A stretch of 64,000 bases of DNA. It comes from Acinetobacter celticus. GTDB lineage: Bacteria > Pseudomonadota > Gammaproteobacteria > Pseudomonadales > Moraxellaceae. The stretch's first letter is position 1. Each line of letters begins with the position of its first letter. The DNA lies in NCBI RefSeq assembly GCF_001707755.1, contig NZ_MBDL01000001.1, positions 62,001-126,000 on the forward strand, in the 5' to 3' direction. The translations under genes and the position numbers were made by a program. Shown in pieces: positions 1 to 12,921 of this stretch. The notes beneath the pieces are model-generated. The model was not told the origin of the DNA. It saw only the letters and a list, made by a program, of their open reading frames with translations, and ran no database searches.

Positions 1-238
1 TTCAATTTTTAGAATTTAATTTTTAAATGATTTTTACTCTTTTAATGCCCAATTAATCATAATAAAAATTCATCTTTATCCACGTTATTCTAATTTTTAA
101 ATTATTGATTGTACTTATGCCTTAATGGTCGATATCCCGCTTTAGCATAAAATTGCAGTAAAAAATATCCGACATGGCTTGGCCAATTAAAAGATGGTTT
201 TTAACTAACGACTCTTTTGAAATTTTGATAAACAGCAT
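1..238. other. AT-rich non-coding left edge
   Basis: No open frame with coding character is visible on either strand. The stretch is very AT-rich and ends at a strong hairpin serving the leftward gene that follows. It is probably an intergenic region shared with a gene lying left of the window. Confidence 0.6.
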
Positions 239-272
239 AAAACAAGCACCAGATTTGGCTGGTGCTTGTTTT
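239..272 (-). terminator. Rho-independent terminator after the exported protein gene
   Basis: Perfect 14-bp inverted repeat (AAAACAAGCACCAG and its complement, 239-252 and 259-272) with a 6-nt loop. A-tract and T-tract flanks let it work on both strands. It lies just beyond the stop of the leftward gene ending at 300. Confidence 0.85.
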
Positions 273-299
273 AAAGAATAAACCTATACCAAAGGCGTG

Positions 300-1118
300 C
301 TATTGAATGCGATTAAGTAAGCCCTTTTCTACTTGGTAGAGCTGACCGTCACCAAAATCTATCTGTTGATTTTCCCCATGTAAGGTCGGAAAACCCGTAA
401 TTTTCTCTAATTGTGGCGAACGTTGAAACTGCTTCGTTTTAGGATTATACATCCAGTAGATAAAGTGTTTATCTTCAACTTTCTTGCCTTCTGACAAATC
501 TGAAAGCACGACATCATAATAGCCGTCAAAATTAATATCTAAAAAGCCAATACTATTTGAGAAAGCATTAAATCCCGTAAGGCTTTGCAAAATGGTATTG
601 TCAGTTTTGTTGATAATATCAACACGCTTTAAAACTTTTCCTGATGCCTGTTGCGTATCTTCATTGCCATAAAATTTAAAGACAATAATAGGTTTATCTA
701 CAACCTTGAATGCAGGTTCAAAATCAATTTTATTTTTTAGACTTCCATCAATCGTACTCAGTACCGCCGACAACTCTCCTGTATTGGCATTTAAGTTTCC
801 ATCTAAAGTATATTGAGTTACGGCTTCATCAGAACTATCAACACTGACCGATTTTAAATTCAGTGAATTGCCCCTCTGCACTCCTTTAAAGGTAATACTT
901 TTATTTTCTGTTAGGTCTTTTAAAGTCCCATGCGGGTTCCAAATACCGGCATATAAGTCTAGAAAATATCGATTATCGGCAGAGCGCAACATACGTTGCA
1001 TAGAAACACGAACATTATTAAAAGGTTTGAGCTGTTCGCTAATTGTGGCGGTGCTTTCAGCAAAGCTGAAACTTGAAAGTGATAATGCAATAAGGCACAG
1101 GAAACTTTTAGTTTTCAT
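300..1118 (-). CDS. Exported protein of unknown function with FG-GAP-like C-terminus
   Basis: About 272 residues from the ATG at 1118; a GTG four codons upstream is less likely because the signal peptide begins at the ATG (MKTK, a hydrophobic stretch, then SFAES as probable cleavage site). The mature part should be periplasmic or secreted. Near the C-terminus a D-x-N-x-D-G-Y-x-D segment resembles the calcium-binding loop of FG-GAP/VCBS repeats and XAC2610-like proteins. No catalytic motif is visible. The gene stands alone with its own terminator. Function is unknown; the FG-GAP link is a motif impression, not a domain hit. Confidence 0.75.
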   Translation of the reverse strand: MKTKSFLCLIALSLSSFSFAESTATISEQLKPFNNVRVSMQRMLRSADNRYFLDLYAGIWNPHGTLKDLTENKSITFKGVQRGNSLNLKSVSVDSSDEAVTQYTLDGNLNANTGELSAVLSTIDGSLKNKIDFEPAFKVVDKPIIVFKFYGNEDTQQASGKVLKRVDIINKTDNTILQSLTGFNAFSNSIGFLDINFDGYYDVVLSDLSEGKKVEDKHFIYWMYNPKTKQFQRSPQLEKITGFPTLHGENQQIDFGDGQLYQVEKGLLNRIQ

Positions 1119-1130
1119 TGTTGAACTCAC

Positions 1131-1643
1131 ATGCAGAAGAAGATGTTTTATAAGTACTGTATCACAACACTTTTACAACATAGCCAACATCTATTTAGGA
1201 GTTTTGAAACCAACAGCCTATTCAATCCATCTTTTTCAAGATGCCAATTTTTAAAATTTCTTTCAAGATGATATGTCTAGATATCCAATGAATCCGTTAT
1301 TTTTTAAGTTACTGAAATCAAGTTATGGTTTCTGAATTATATTTCAACTTCTCAATAACCTGTTTTCTCTGAAACTCTACATATCAGCCTCATGAGCCTA
1401 ATTCAAGAATGAAGAAGAGTTCTTGCTCAACGTAAAACTATCTACTTTTTGAGAAAATCTATTGCTCAAACATTAATAACCATTCCTCATGAAACATCTA
1501 AATCAAATAATCCCAAACCTATATATTCAAATGGATTATTGAAACCTTCTAAACAAGAAAAACTCAGGCTAGGTATTTTTTATATTCTTAAACCCACCTT
1601 ACAGCTGACCTACTGAGATGATGTTATAATTCCCACCCATAAA
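1131..1643. other. Intergenic region, no gene seen
   Basis: About 510 bases between the exported-protein gene and the ilvC terminator. Several startless open frames up to about 70 codons exist (for example on the plus strand near 1410-1617), but none resembles a family I recognise. It must hold the promoter of the leftward gene; no clear promoter could be assigned. Confidence 0.5.
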
Positions 1644-1667
1644 AAAACCCCGCTTACGCAGGGTTTT
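1644..1667 (-). terminator. Terminator of ilvC
   Basis: Inverted repeat AAAACCCCGC/GCAGGGTTTT around a TTAC loop (one mismatch), with A and T runs on both sides, 28 bases beyond the ilvC stop. It closes the ilvI-ilvH-ilvC run. Confidence 0.85.
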
Positions 1668-1695
1668 ATAGCATAAAATCAGCTAGATAAGAAAA

Positions 1696-2724
<1,029 letters not shown>

Positions 2725-2821
2725 TTAAATGCTTTGTTTCCCTACTTAATAAGTGAGTTCTTATTTTCACTCAATTAAGTTCCTTTCTTTAAAATAAGAA
2801 AGGGTGTATTTATTAAAAAAA

Positions 2822-3313
2822 TTAGATTGTTAAAACTTTTTCGCCACGTGCAATACCTGACACACCTGAACGAACAACTTCAAGAATGGTATTTTCTGCT
2901 AAGGCATCAATAAAACCATCAATTTTTTCAGTCGTACCCGCAATCTGAATGGTATAGGTGGTTGGTGTTACATCTACCACTTGCGCACGGAAAATATCCG
3001 CTGTGCGTTTAATTTCAGCACGTGCTGAGCCTAAAGCTTTCACTTTAATCAGCATCAACTCGCGCTCAATGTGCGCACCTTCAGACAAATCAACGACTTT
3101 CACCACTTCAACCAATTTATTCAGTTGCTTGGTAATTTGCTCAATTTTATGATCATCGCCATAAGTGGTTAACGTTAAGCGTGAAAGGGTTGGATCTTCA
3201 GTTGGCGCTACATTTAAAGTTTCAATGTTATAGCCACGCTGAGAAAACAAACCTACTAAACGAGAAAGCGCGCCTGCTTCGTTTTCAACGAGTACAGAAA
3301 TAATGTGTCTCAT
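2822..3313 (-). CDS. ilvH: Acetolactate synthase small (regulatory) subunit
   Basis: Regulatory partner of IlvI; the N-terminal ACT domain ([20 protein letters not shown]) binds the feedback inhibitor valine in this family. 163 residues, the usual IlvH length. A longer frame starts at 3340, but the ATG at 3313 is preferred: it begins the ACT domain, has AGGGGAG upstream, and overlaps the ilvI stop as ATGA (3310-3313). That overlap implies translational coupling and balanced subunit production. Confidence 0.97.
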   Translation of the reverse strand: MRHIISVLVENEAGALSRLVGLFSQRGYNIETLNVAPTEDPTLSRLTLTTYGDDHKIEQITKQLNKLVEVVKVVDLSEGAHIERELMLIKVKALGSARAEIKRTADIFRAQVVDVTPTTYTIQIAGTTEKIDGFIDALAENTILEVVRSGVSGIARGEKVLTI

Positions 3314-5037
3314 TTTGTACGCTCCCCTTTGCTTAACCACATATCTTGCATCGATTGACCCGCAATCAGCATTGGATATACGTGCTCTGAACGATTTACC
3401 ATGACATTAATGAATACGCATTTATCATTAATAGCCATTGCTTCAGCCAGTTTAGATTCAAGCTCATCTTCATGGTCAATTTGAATGCCCACGTGACCAT
3501 ACGCTTCCATCAATTTAGCAAAGTCAGGTAAAGAGTCGACATACGAACTTGAATGACGGCCTTCGTAGTTCATATCCTGCCATTGTTTCACCATGCCTAA
3601 AGCTTGGTTATTTAAGCAAAGAATTTTCACATTTAAGTCATATTGCTTACAGGTCGATAATTCTTGGATACACATCTGAATAGACGCTTCACCGGTAATA
3701 CATACCACTTGCTGATCTGGGAATGCAAGCTTGGCTGCCATTGCATATGGCAGGCCTACTCCCATCGTCCCCAAACCACCTGAGTTGATCCATTGACGCG
3801 GACGCTTATATGTATAGTAATTAGCACCAAACATTTGGTGCTGACCCACGTCTGAGGTAATGATCGCTTCGCTGTTGGTCACTTTATCTAAAGCTTCAAC
3901 CACTTGTTGCGGTTTCATCATCCCGTCAGTGGACTTTTCATATCTCATACCATGGACTTTGCGCCATTCATTAATCTGAGACCACCAAGTAGCCATATCT
4001 TCTGGATTTGGCTTAGACACATTTAATTGCTTCAACTGTGTCAGCATTTCCTGAAGCACAGGCTCTACTGCGCCCACAATTGGAATATGCGCCATGATGG
4101 TTTTTGAAATAGCTGCAGGATCAATATCAATATGAATCACTTTCGCATTGGTACAGAATTTTGCTGGATTATTGGTTACACGGTCATCAAAACGTGCACC
4201 AATCGCCAAGATCACATCTGCATTATGCATGGTCATATTGGCTTCATAAGTACCGTGCATTCCCAACATCCCGATGAACTGTTCATCATCACCAGGGAAA
4301 GCGCCCAAGCCCATCAAGGTATTGGTTACTGGGAAATTTAAGGTATGCGCAAGTTCTGTCAATAATGCAGACGCATTGCCTTGCACCACACCACCGCCAG
4401 AGTAAATAACGGGACGTTTTGCATGCAAAAGCTCATCAATGGCTTTACGAATCTGACCAGAGTGACCACGATGTGGTGGCTGGTAAGAGCGCATTTTGAC
4501 TTTTTCAGGATATTCGTAAGCGAATTTTTCTACAGGATTGGTCACATCTTTTGGAATATCGACAACCACTGGGCCTGGACGGCCAGATGCCGCAATATAG
4601 AATGCTTTTTTAATAATTGCAGGAATTTCGCTTGCATGGCGTACTTGAAAGCTATGCTTCACGATTGGACGGGAAATCCCCACCATATCTGTTTCCTGAA
4701 ACGCATCTTCACCAATCAAATGCGAAGCAACCTGACCAGACAAAATCACCATTGGGATTGAGTCCATATATGCAGTTGCAATTGGAGTAACAGTATTGGT
4801 CGCGCCCGGACCTGAAGTGACAAGTACAACGCCAGTTTTACCCGTTACACGCGAATAAGCATCGGCCATATGACCTGCAGCTTGCTCGTGGCGCACTAAG
4901 TAATGGTTAACTCTGTCTTGTTGAAAAAGCGCATCGTAAATATGTAATACGGCGCCGCCTGGGTATCCAAAAACATGTTCAACGCCTTCGTCCGCTAAAG
5001 CGCGAACTAGCATTTCACCACCAGATAAAAGTTCCAA
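3310..5037 (-). CDS. ilvI: Acetolactate synthase large (catalytic) subunit
   Basis: ThDP-dependent condensation of pyruvate with pyruvate or 2-oxobutyrate, first common step of branched-chain amino acid synthesis. 575 residues with the three ThDP-enzyme domains. Glu51 in [15 protein letters not shown] is the cofactor-activating glutamate. The usual GDG metal-binding triplet of the ThDP motif reads GEA here (TGEASIQM, near 440), while the downstream NN part is intact. The start is TTG with GGGTG upstream; it gives the normal family N-terminus and no in-frame ATG precedes it. Overlaps ilvH by 4 bases. Confidence 0.97.
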   Translation of the reverse strand: MELLSGGEMLVRALADEGVEHVFGYPGGAVLHIYDALFQQDRVNHYLVRHEQAAGHMADAYSRVTGKTGVVLVTSGPGATNTVTPIATAYMDSIPMVILSGQVASHLIGEDAFQETDMVGISRPIVKHSFQVRHASEIPAIIKKAFYIAASGRPGPVVVDIPKDVTNPVEKFAYEYPEKVKMRSYQPPHRGHSGQIRKAIDELLHAKRPVIYSGGGVVQGNASALLTELAHTLNFPVTNTLMGLGAFPGDDEQFIGMLGMHGTYEANMTMHNADVILAIGARFDDRVTNNPAKFCTNAKVIHIDIDPAAISKTIMAHIPIVGAVEPVLQEMLTQLKQLNVSKPNPEDMATWWSQINEWRKVHGMRYEKSTDGMMKPQQVVEALDKVTNSEAIITSDVGQHQMFGANYYTYKRPRQWINSGGLGTMGVGLPYAMAAKLAFPDQQVVCITGEASIQMCIQELSTCKQYDLNVKILCLNNQALGMVKQWQDMNYEGRHSSSYVDSLPDFAKLMEAYGHVGIQIDHEDELESKLAEAMAINDKCVFINVMVNRSEHVYPMLIAGQSMQDMWLSKGERTK

Positions 5038-5727
5038 CGTGATTCACCCTAATCTTTTTTAGTCGCATAATGGGAGGCACTTGCGACACTTCATTCATTG
5101 ACTGTGTGCATTGTTATAGCACACATATTTCATAGTTTTCATAGCAATAGGAAAAAATTATGATCTGACTGCTGTTTGAGCAATATGAGATCTAAAACAT
5201 ACTGGGATAAGCACATTTTATTCGCTTTGTTCAGCTTCTCGGCTAGAGAAGTTGTCCATTGCATGACATGACACTTATTCGAAGGGTGATCGACTAAGGC
5301 ATATAAAACTAAAACAGCATTTTTGTTGTTTCAACTATTAAAGTCAAGTTTAAAAATTAGCTTTTTTCTGTTTATTTACAGACCGTTTATTTTTTAGGCG
5401 CAATTCCATATTTTGAACAATAATCAAAACTTTTGTTTTATGTCGCTTTATGCGTAATGCATAATTTTTCCTTATATATCGAATAAATATATTTAATCAA
5501 TATTATTTCAACTCAAGACATCCTCATCAAATAATTATAAAAGTTTGAATTAGTGCTCAAAAATAACGAGTAAAATTAAAACAAGATTTGTACTTTTTTC
5601 ACCCACCTAACCTTTTATCGAATCAGGCTTAAAAAGGGATGGCATCCCTGCTCAAAATAGCGCAAAATTTTGTTTTCGAATGCAATAAAAATTGTATTTC
5701 CAACAGGATCAAGGAACTGAATTTATT
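5038..5727. promoter_or_regulatory. Divergent intergenic region between ilvI and the DUF4124 gene
   Basis: About 690 bases with no gene on either strand. Near ilvI there are two small dyads: TGTGTGC/GCACACA (5103-5109 and 5119-5125) and GTCGCA/TGCGAC (5061-5088). They could be leader hairpins or operator sites for the ilv genes, but no leader peptide rich in branched-chain codons was found. The rest is very AT-rich. It must hold promoters for both flanking genes; exact -35/-10 pairs could not be fixed. Confidence 0.5.
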
Positions 5728-6099
5728 ATGAAAATGTCTTTTCTTAAATTGGGGAGCGTAGCCTCTACTTTCGTACTCATATTTATGGCACAAAGTAGTT
5801 TTGCGCAAAATTTTTATAAGTGGGTTGATGCTAAGGGGTCAACTCATTACACCTCTACACCGCCACCTAAATCTGCACAAAAAAAAGGCAAAGTAGATAC
5901 CCATGGATGGAAGAATTCATCACCAACTACATCCAACAATCAGACGCAGTCAGAGACTCAAAATGCGTCTCCTGCACATGTAGACACTAAAAACGCTGCT
6001 TCTACATCACAATCAAGCACCGCAGAAAAAGAGCAAGTCCATCAACAAGCACAAGAAGCTTTACGCCAAGGCCAAGCGGTTTCTGCTGAACAAAAATAA
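5728..6099 (+). CDS. Small exported DUF4124 protein
   Basis: About 123 residues from ATG 5728; the frame opens 12 codons earlier, but the signal peptide begins at MKMSFLK, with cleavage probably after SSFA. The mature N-terminus carries the DUF4124 signature (FYKWVDAKGSTHYTSTPP), a short beta module of gammaproteobacterial periplasmic proteins. The remainder is low-complexity, rich in Ser, Thr, Gln and Ala, and likely disordered. No enzymatic motif. Function unknown; the domain name is fairly safe. Confidence 0.85.
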   Translation: MKMSFLKLGSVASTFVLIFMAQSSFAQNFYKWVDAKGSTHYTSTPPPKSAQKKGKVDTHGWKNSSPTTSNNQTQSETQNASPAHVDTKNAASTSQSSTAEKEQVHQQAQEALRQGQAVSAEQK

Positions 6100-6136
6100 C
6101 AATTCAGTTTATCTACACGATTTTCCCTCAGAATAG

Positions 6137-8839
<2,703 letters not shown>

Positions 8840-8848
8840 TAAGCTTTT

Positions 8849-8925
8849 AAGCCTCCCTTTATAAAGGGAGGCTTGGAGGGATTTATATAAAAAATCTCCC
8901 CTAACCCCTCTTTAAAAAAGAGGGG
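8849..8925. repeat. Two-armed palindromic intergenic repeat, copy 1
   Basis: A perfect 26-bp palindrome (8849-8874, half-site AAGCCTCCCTTTA) is followed by an imperfect pair (GGAGGGATTT near 8875, AAATCTCCCC near 8892) and a second hairpin, CCCCTCTTT/AAAGAGGGG (8905-8925). A related block lies after secB at 22,272-22,412. This resembles the REP or MITE-like intergenic elements of Acinetobacter genomes. The first palindrome may also act as a leuS terminator. Confidence 0.65.
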
Positions 8926-8954
8926 GAACTAAAGGCGATAAACAATTCCTAAAC

Positions 8955-8981
8955 AAAGCCCGTTGTCATTCAACGGGCTTT
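8955..8981 (+). terminator. Terminator between leuS and lptE
   Basis: Perfect 11-bp stem AAAGCCCGTTG/CAACGGGCTTT with loop TCATT; the T-rich tail is short. It suggests lptE-holA also has its own promoter in 8982-9050. Confidence 0.7.
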
Positions 8982-9060
8982 GACTTTACAATTCGACTCA
9001 TTGAGTAAAACAAAATTTGCCTGATTTCCCACACTGGGACAAATAAATAGAGGACACCAC

Positions 9061-9612
9061 ATGCATTTGGTTCAACGTGTTGCTGCAATTGTACTAACCT
9101 TGGGTCTAGGTGCAGGCTTAACAGGCTGTGGCTTCCATTTAAAAGGCACCAATCCGAATGTTGCACCCGTAACATATGCCAATATGAAATTGGTTTTACC
9201 CAAAGATACTGAAGAACTTGAAGAAAAACTCAATATCTATTTAGGCGCTGCTGGTATTAAGTTAAACAACGCCCCTCAGTCTTACACCCTGCATGTACTT
9301 GACTACTCTCCACGTCGTTTAGAGCTAAATGGTAAATTAGTCGAAACTTTACTCCGCTTAAACGTAACTTTCCGTATTGAAGATGCACAAGGCAAGCCTG
9401 TGACTGAACCACGTACCGTGATGGCAACCCGTTCATATCAATATGATGTCGCAACGGTCAATACCGATGATCAGGAACAAAAATTCCTGAATCAAGTAAT
9501 TATTGATGACGTTGCCCAGCAAATTGCTCGTCAAATTTCATCGAATCGCTTACCTTTAGCGACTCAACGGACTGCACAACCCGCAGTAACGTCTGCTCCC
9601 ATCTCTAAATAA
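9061..9612 (+). CDS. lptE: LPS-assembly lipoprotein LptE
   Basis: Outer-membrane lipoprotein that plugs the LptD barrel during final LPS/LOS insertion. 183 residues: signal peptide with lipobox LTGC (Cys23), then GFHLKG, typical of the LptE (RlpB) start, and the family beta-alpha sandwich. GAGG precedes the ATG. Sits between leuS and holA as in E. coli, and 14 bases before holA, so probably co-transcribed with it. Confidence 0.94.
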   Translation: MHLVQRVAAIVLTLGLGAGLTGCGFHLKGTNPNVAPVTYANMKLVLPKDTEELEEKLNIYLGAAGIKLNNAPQSYTLHVLDYSPRRLELNGKLVETLLRLNVTFRIEDAQGKPVTEPRTVMATRSYQYDVATVNTDDQEQKFLNQVIIDDVAQQIARQISSNRLPLATQRTAQPAVTSAPISK

Positions 9613-9626
9613 ACAGAACATAATCA

Positions 9627-10625
9627 ATGAAGCTCGATTACTTGCAAGCCTTAAAACGTGTTGATGAAGCGCGAGGTGCTTGGGTACTTCATGGCCAAGA
9701 ACCGCTTTTAGAACAGAACTTGGTGGATACGTTCCGTGCAAGTTGGCTAAAGCAAGACATCGAGCGGCAACGTTATGACATCACCAGTGTCAGTGACTGG
9801 AAAACCGTTTTTAACGCCCTAAACAGCTTATCGCTATTTTCGAGTCAATTGGCGATTGAAGTGCATGGCAATATCAAACCCGATGCCAATGGACTCAAAG
9901 AATTAAAAAAATATTTGCAACACAATGAGCAAAATTTACTGCTGGTAGTGATGCCGAAACAAGACAGCAGTAGTCTAAAAACCGCTTTTTTTCAAACCAT
10001 TGATGCCAATGGTGTCAATGTTAATCTAGTGGCCAATTACCCCAAAGACCGTCAGCAAATTTTGGCGGTAGAAGCTCAAAAACTTGGAATTCAACTGGCC
10101 AACGATGCATGGCAATGGCTTGAGCAACATCATGAGCACAATTTACTGGCTGCCAAAAATAGTTTAATGCGGGTCAGTGACACCTTTACCGACGTTGCTG
10201 TCATTCAAATTGATCACCTACATTCCTGTCTGCAAGATCAATCTCGATATACCACCTTTGATTTAAGCGATGCTTTATTGCAAGGTGACTTTGGGCAATC
10301 GGTCAAAATTTTCCAATATCTCATTGCCTCTGGCGAAGCAATGTCACTGATTTTATGGAGCATTAGCAAAGAAATTCGTTTGCTAATGCAACTGTTTGAA
10401 CAACCACAAAATGCATTACAGCTGGGCATTTGGAAAAATAAAGTCAGTCAATATCAACAAGCCCTTCGCAGACTCGACCCCAACAGCTTTCTGGCTTGGC
10501 CGTCGCTCTTACTGCGTATAGATGCCTCTATTAAAGGTCTTGGGAATGAAAATGCTGAACATTTGGTGTTTCAAGCGATTGCGGGGCTATGTGGTAAACC
10601 ATTATTTATGGCACCAACCAGCTAG
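9627..10625 (+). CDS. holA: DNA polymerase III delta subunit
   Basis: Clamp-loader subunit that opens the beta clamp. 332 residues, normal length. The N-terminal pattern (LHGQEPLLEQNLVDTFR) and the helical C-terminal collar region match HolA; as in the family, the AAA+ fold has no functional ATP-binding motif. Follows lptE closely. Its TAG stop shares CTAG (10622-10625) with the stop of the convergent hemerythrin gene. Confidence 0.95.
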   Translation: MKLDYLQALKRVDEARGAWVLHGQEPLLEQNLVDTFRASWLKQDIERQRYDITSVSDWKTVFNALNSLSLFSSQLAIEVHGNIKPDANGLKELKKYLQHNEQNLLLVVMPKQDSSSLKTAFFQTIDANGVNVNLVANYPKDRQQILAVEAQKLGIQLANDAWQWLEQHHEHNLLAAKNSLMRVSDTFTDVAVIQIDHLHSCLQDQSRYTTFDLSDALLQGDFGQSVKIFQYLIASGEAMSLILWSISKEIRLLMQLFEQPQNALQLGIWKNKVSQYQQALRRLDPNSFLAWPSLLLRIDASIKGLGNENAEHLVFQAIAGLCGKPLFMAPTS

Positions 10626-11071
10626 CTGAAAAACCGCGAAAACCAACTTTTCCCTTTTTTCTGTTCCTGCACACGCAAATAATGCAACATATTGTCTCTC
10701 ACACTATCCACATAGTCTTGATCATCATGCTGAATATGGTTAATCAGCCACTTTGACAATAAGCGATGCAGATCATTCTCAACCGATTCGCCAAGCTCGA
10801 ATTTTTGACGGTAATCATTCAGGCGCTTAACGAATAATTGGTGAATCCCCTTGTGAGAAGGCAAATACTGATAATGCACTTGCTCCAATAAGTTTTCTTC
10901 AAAGCTAAAATGAGATTGCGTGTAATCGATTAGATCATTTAAGACCTCTCTAATCTTGTCGCGCTCACCGCTCCCCCGAATACTCTCCAAAGCATTAATA
11001 TAATCTAAAATTTGGCGATGCTGATTATCAATCACATCAATACCAATATTATAATCTTCATTCCATTCCAT
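10622..11071 (-). CDS. Bacteriohemerythrin
   Basis: Single-domain di-iron hemerythrin of about 149 residues. Iron ligands are visible: His in IDNQH, H-x3-E in HFSFEE, the two His of HKGIHQLF, and H-x4-D in HIQHDDQD. The family binds O2 or responds to NO and iron. The frame extends to 11131, but ATG 11071 (or 11074) follows AAGGGGC and begins the typical MEWNEDYNIGID start. A short basic aromatic tail (SWFSRFFS) is added at the end. Upstream dyads may control it. Confidence 0.92.
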   Translation of the reverse strand: MEWNEDYNIGIDVIDNQHRQILDYINALESIRGSGERDKIREVLNDLIDYTQSHFSFEENLLEQVHYQYLPSHKGIHQLFVKRLNDYRQKFELGESVENDLHRLLSKWLINHIQHDDQDYVDSVRDNMLHYLRVQEQKKGKSWFSRFFS

Positions 11072-11113
11072 CATTCGCCCCTTATAAATTTCTATTTTTA
11101 AAGAAATATTTTT

Positions 11114-11171
11114 TGCACAATCATTGTACAAATTTCTGTTATTATGAATCCCATAATTTCTTTATGGGATT
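11114..11171. promoter_or_regulatory. Two dyads upstream of the hemerythrin gene
   Basis: AATCCCATAA/TTATGGGATT (11147-11156 and 11162-11171) is a perfect 10-bp dyad with a 5-nt centre. TTGCACAA/TTGTACAA (11114-11121 and 11125-11132) is a second, one-mismatch dyad. They sit 43-100 bases upstream of the hemerythrin start, where an operator would be expected. The binding protein is unknown. Confidence 0.45.
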
Positions 11172-11476
11172 AAATACTACAAGTTTTTTAAACTTAAATC
11201 TATAGACAAAAGATATAATTTTCAAATTAGTTAAACTCGATTAGTACTTGTATTTTCAGCATAATTTTAAGATATAAACAACTTAGGATTAAAATAGTTC
11301 AAGTACACATCATTCAATCAGTTCAAATTTTCTGTCCTAAAAAATCTAATATTAAAAATGTAAATCATCTTTCTAAAACATATTTTTATTGCCATTTTTA
11401 TTGTCTAACCAACACTGATGCAAGAAATAAGAGAAAACCTAGTGTATTAAAATCTTTACCCGCTCAATCAGCAACT

Positions 11477-11495
11477 TAAAATAATAATCATTTCT
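11477..11495 (+). promoter_or_regulatory. Possible Fur box upstream of macA
   Basis: Best alignment to the 19-bp Fur consensus gives 13 of 19 matches, with a perfect ATAATCATT core (11484-11492). It is 75 bases upstream of macA. The surrounding 11,172-11,569 is otherwise AT-rich and without genes. AT-rich DNA gives such matches by chance, so this is tentative. Confidence 0.4.
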
Positions 11496-11569
11496 ATTTA
11501 GCATAAAATATTCACGATTTATCCTCATTTAAATCTTATAATCGGGACATTCTCAATTTATCTACACCA

Positions 11570-12919
11570 ATGACTATGCCAAAAATAAAACCGACAAAGC
11601 TTCTAATTGCCGTGGTCTGTATCCTTGCTGTTGCACTCACAGCTTGGTACTTTTTCAAGCCGAAACAAGAGCTTCCTCAATACATTACTGCTGAAGTCAC
11701 TAAAGGGGATTTAGAAAATTCTGTACTAGCAACCGGGGTGCTTGAAGCCACCAAAATGGTCAGCGTCGGTGCGCAGGTTTCAGGTCAGGTTAAAAAAATG
11801 TATGTTCAATTGGGCGACCAAGTCAAACAAGGTCAGCTGATTGCACAAATTGATTCAGTACGTCAGGAAAATGATCAAAAAACCGCTGAAGCCAGTATTA
11901 AAAATCAACAAGCACAACTGGCAGTCAAAGATGCCAATTTAGCCAAAGTCGAAGCAGAATATAACCGTCAAAAAGCCATGTATGCACAAGATGCAACCTC
12001 ACGTTCTGAATTAGAGTCGGCATTGGCAAACTACAAAATAGCGCAGGCTGACATTACAGCAATTAATGCACAAATTGAACAATCGCGCTTAACCTTAGCC
12101 ACAGCGAAAGAGGATTTAGGCTATACCCGTATTGTGGCGCCAATGGATGGCACTATTGTCGCGATTGTGACTGAAGAAGGTCAAACCGTAAACGCCAACC
12201 AAAGTGCACCGACCATTGTTAAATTAGCAAAATTAAATGATATGACCATCAAAGCTGAAATTTCTGAAGCGGATGTCATGAAAGTTGAAAAAGGTCAGCG
12301 TGTGTACTTCACCACCTTGGGTGACAGCGAAACCAAACACTATGCAACGCTACGCCAAGTTGAACCTGCACCCTCTTCTATTAACAATGAAAACAGCAAT
12401 AGCTCGACTTCATCTTCAAGTACGGCCATTTATTACAATGCCTTATTTGATGTACCCAATGAAGACGGTAAATTGCGTATTGATATGACCGCTCAGGTGT
12501 ACATTATTTTAGATGAAGCTCGCAATGTGTTAACCATTCCTGCAGCAGCCATTCAAACCTCAAACCGTTCACGCGGTCAATCAAATAATAATGCTGACCG
12601 TGCTTCTGCCAACCAACAACAACCACGGGCCAATAAAGATGAGACGCAAGCCAACCGCCCTAAACGCTTAGAATTAACAGCTGCAGAAAAAGCCTTGGTT
12701 GAACAAGGTAAAGCATCTGTTGCCATGATTCGTGTGGTTCAAGCAGATGGCACAGCAAAACCACAACCCGTATTAATTGGATTAAATAACCGTGTAACTG
12801 CACAAGTCATTCGTGGTTTAAAACAAGGCGATCAAGTGGTGATTGCCGATGGTTCAGATACGTCGAATGACTCTGCAAAACGTAGCAACCGTGCCGGTGG
12901 CGCGCCAATGAGAATATAA
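11570..12919 (+). CDS. macA: MacA-like periplasmic adaptor of a tripartite ABC exporter
   Basis: Membrane-fusion protein linking MacB to an outer-membrane channel. 449 residues: one N-terminal membrane anchor (about 9-27), lipoyl half-motifs ([20 protein letters not shown] and [18 protein letters not shown]), a helical hairpin between them, then beta-barrel and membrane-proximal domains. A Ser/Asn-rich linker and an Asn/Gln-rich insertion near 325-355 are unusual additions. ATG 11576 is an equally good start. Three bases before macB. With the OprM-type third gene, the set also resembles PvdR-PvdT-OpmQ, the pyoverdine exporter of Pseudomonas. Confidence 0.92.
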   Translation: MTMPKIKPTKLLIAVVCILAVALTAWYFFKPKQELPQYITAEVTKGDLENSVLATGVLEATKMVSVGAQVSGQVKKMYVQLGDQVKQGQLIAQIDSVRQENDQKTAEASIKNQQAQLAVKDANLAKVEAEYNRQKAMYAQDATSRSELESALANYKIAQADITAINAQIEQSRLTLATAKEDLGYTRIVAPMDGTIVAIVTEEGQTVNANQSAPTIVKLAKLNDMTIKAEISEADVMKVEKGQRVYFTTLGDSETKHYATLRQVEPAPSSINNENSNSSTSSSSTAIYYNALFDVPNEDGKLRIDMTAQVYIILDEARNVLTIPAAAIQTSNRSRGQSNNNADRASANQQQPRANKDETQANRPKRLELTAAEKALVEQGKASVAMIRVVQADGTAKPQPVLIGLNNRVTAQVIRGLKQGDQVVIADGSDTSNDSAKRSNRAGGAPMRI

Positions 12920-12921
12920 TC

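Noticed and set aside
868-1254. Rightward 128-codon frame crossing the start of the exported-protein gene
   Set aside because: Opposite a gene with a clear signal peptide; composition is irregular and nothing is recognised.
5103-5125. Classical attenuator with leader peptide for ilvI
   Set aside because: Hairpins exist but no short frame rich in Leu/Ile/Val codons precedes them.
12360-12430. Ser-rich tract in macA as a possible frameshift or repeat
   Set aside because: The frame is continuous and adaptor homologues vary here; treated as a linker.
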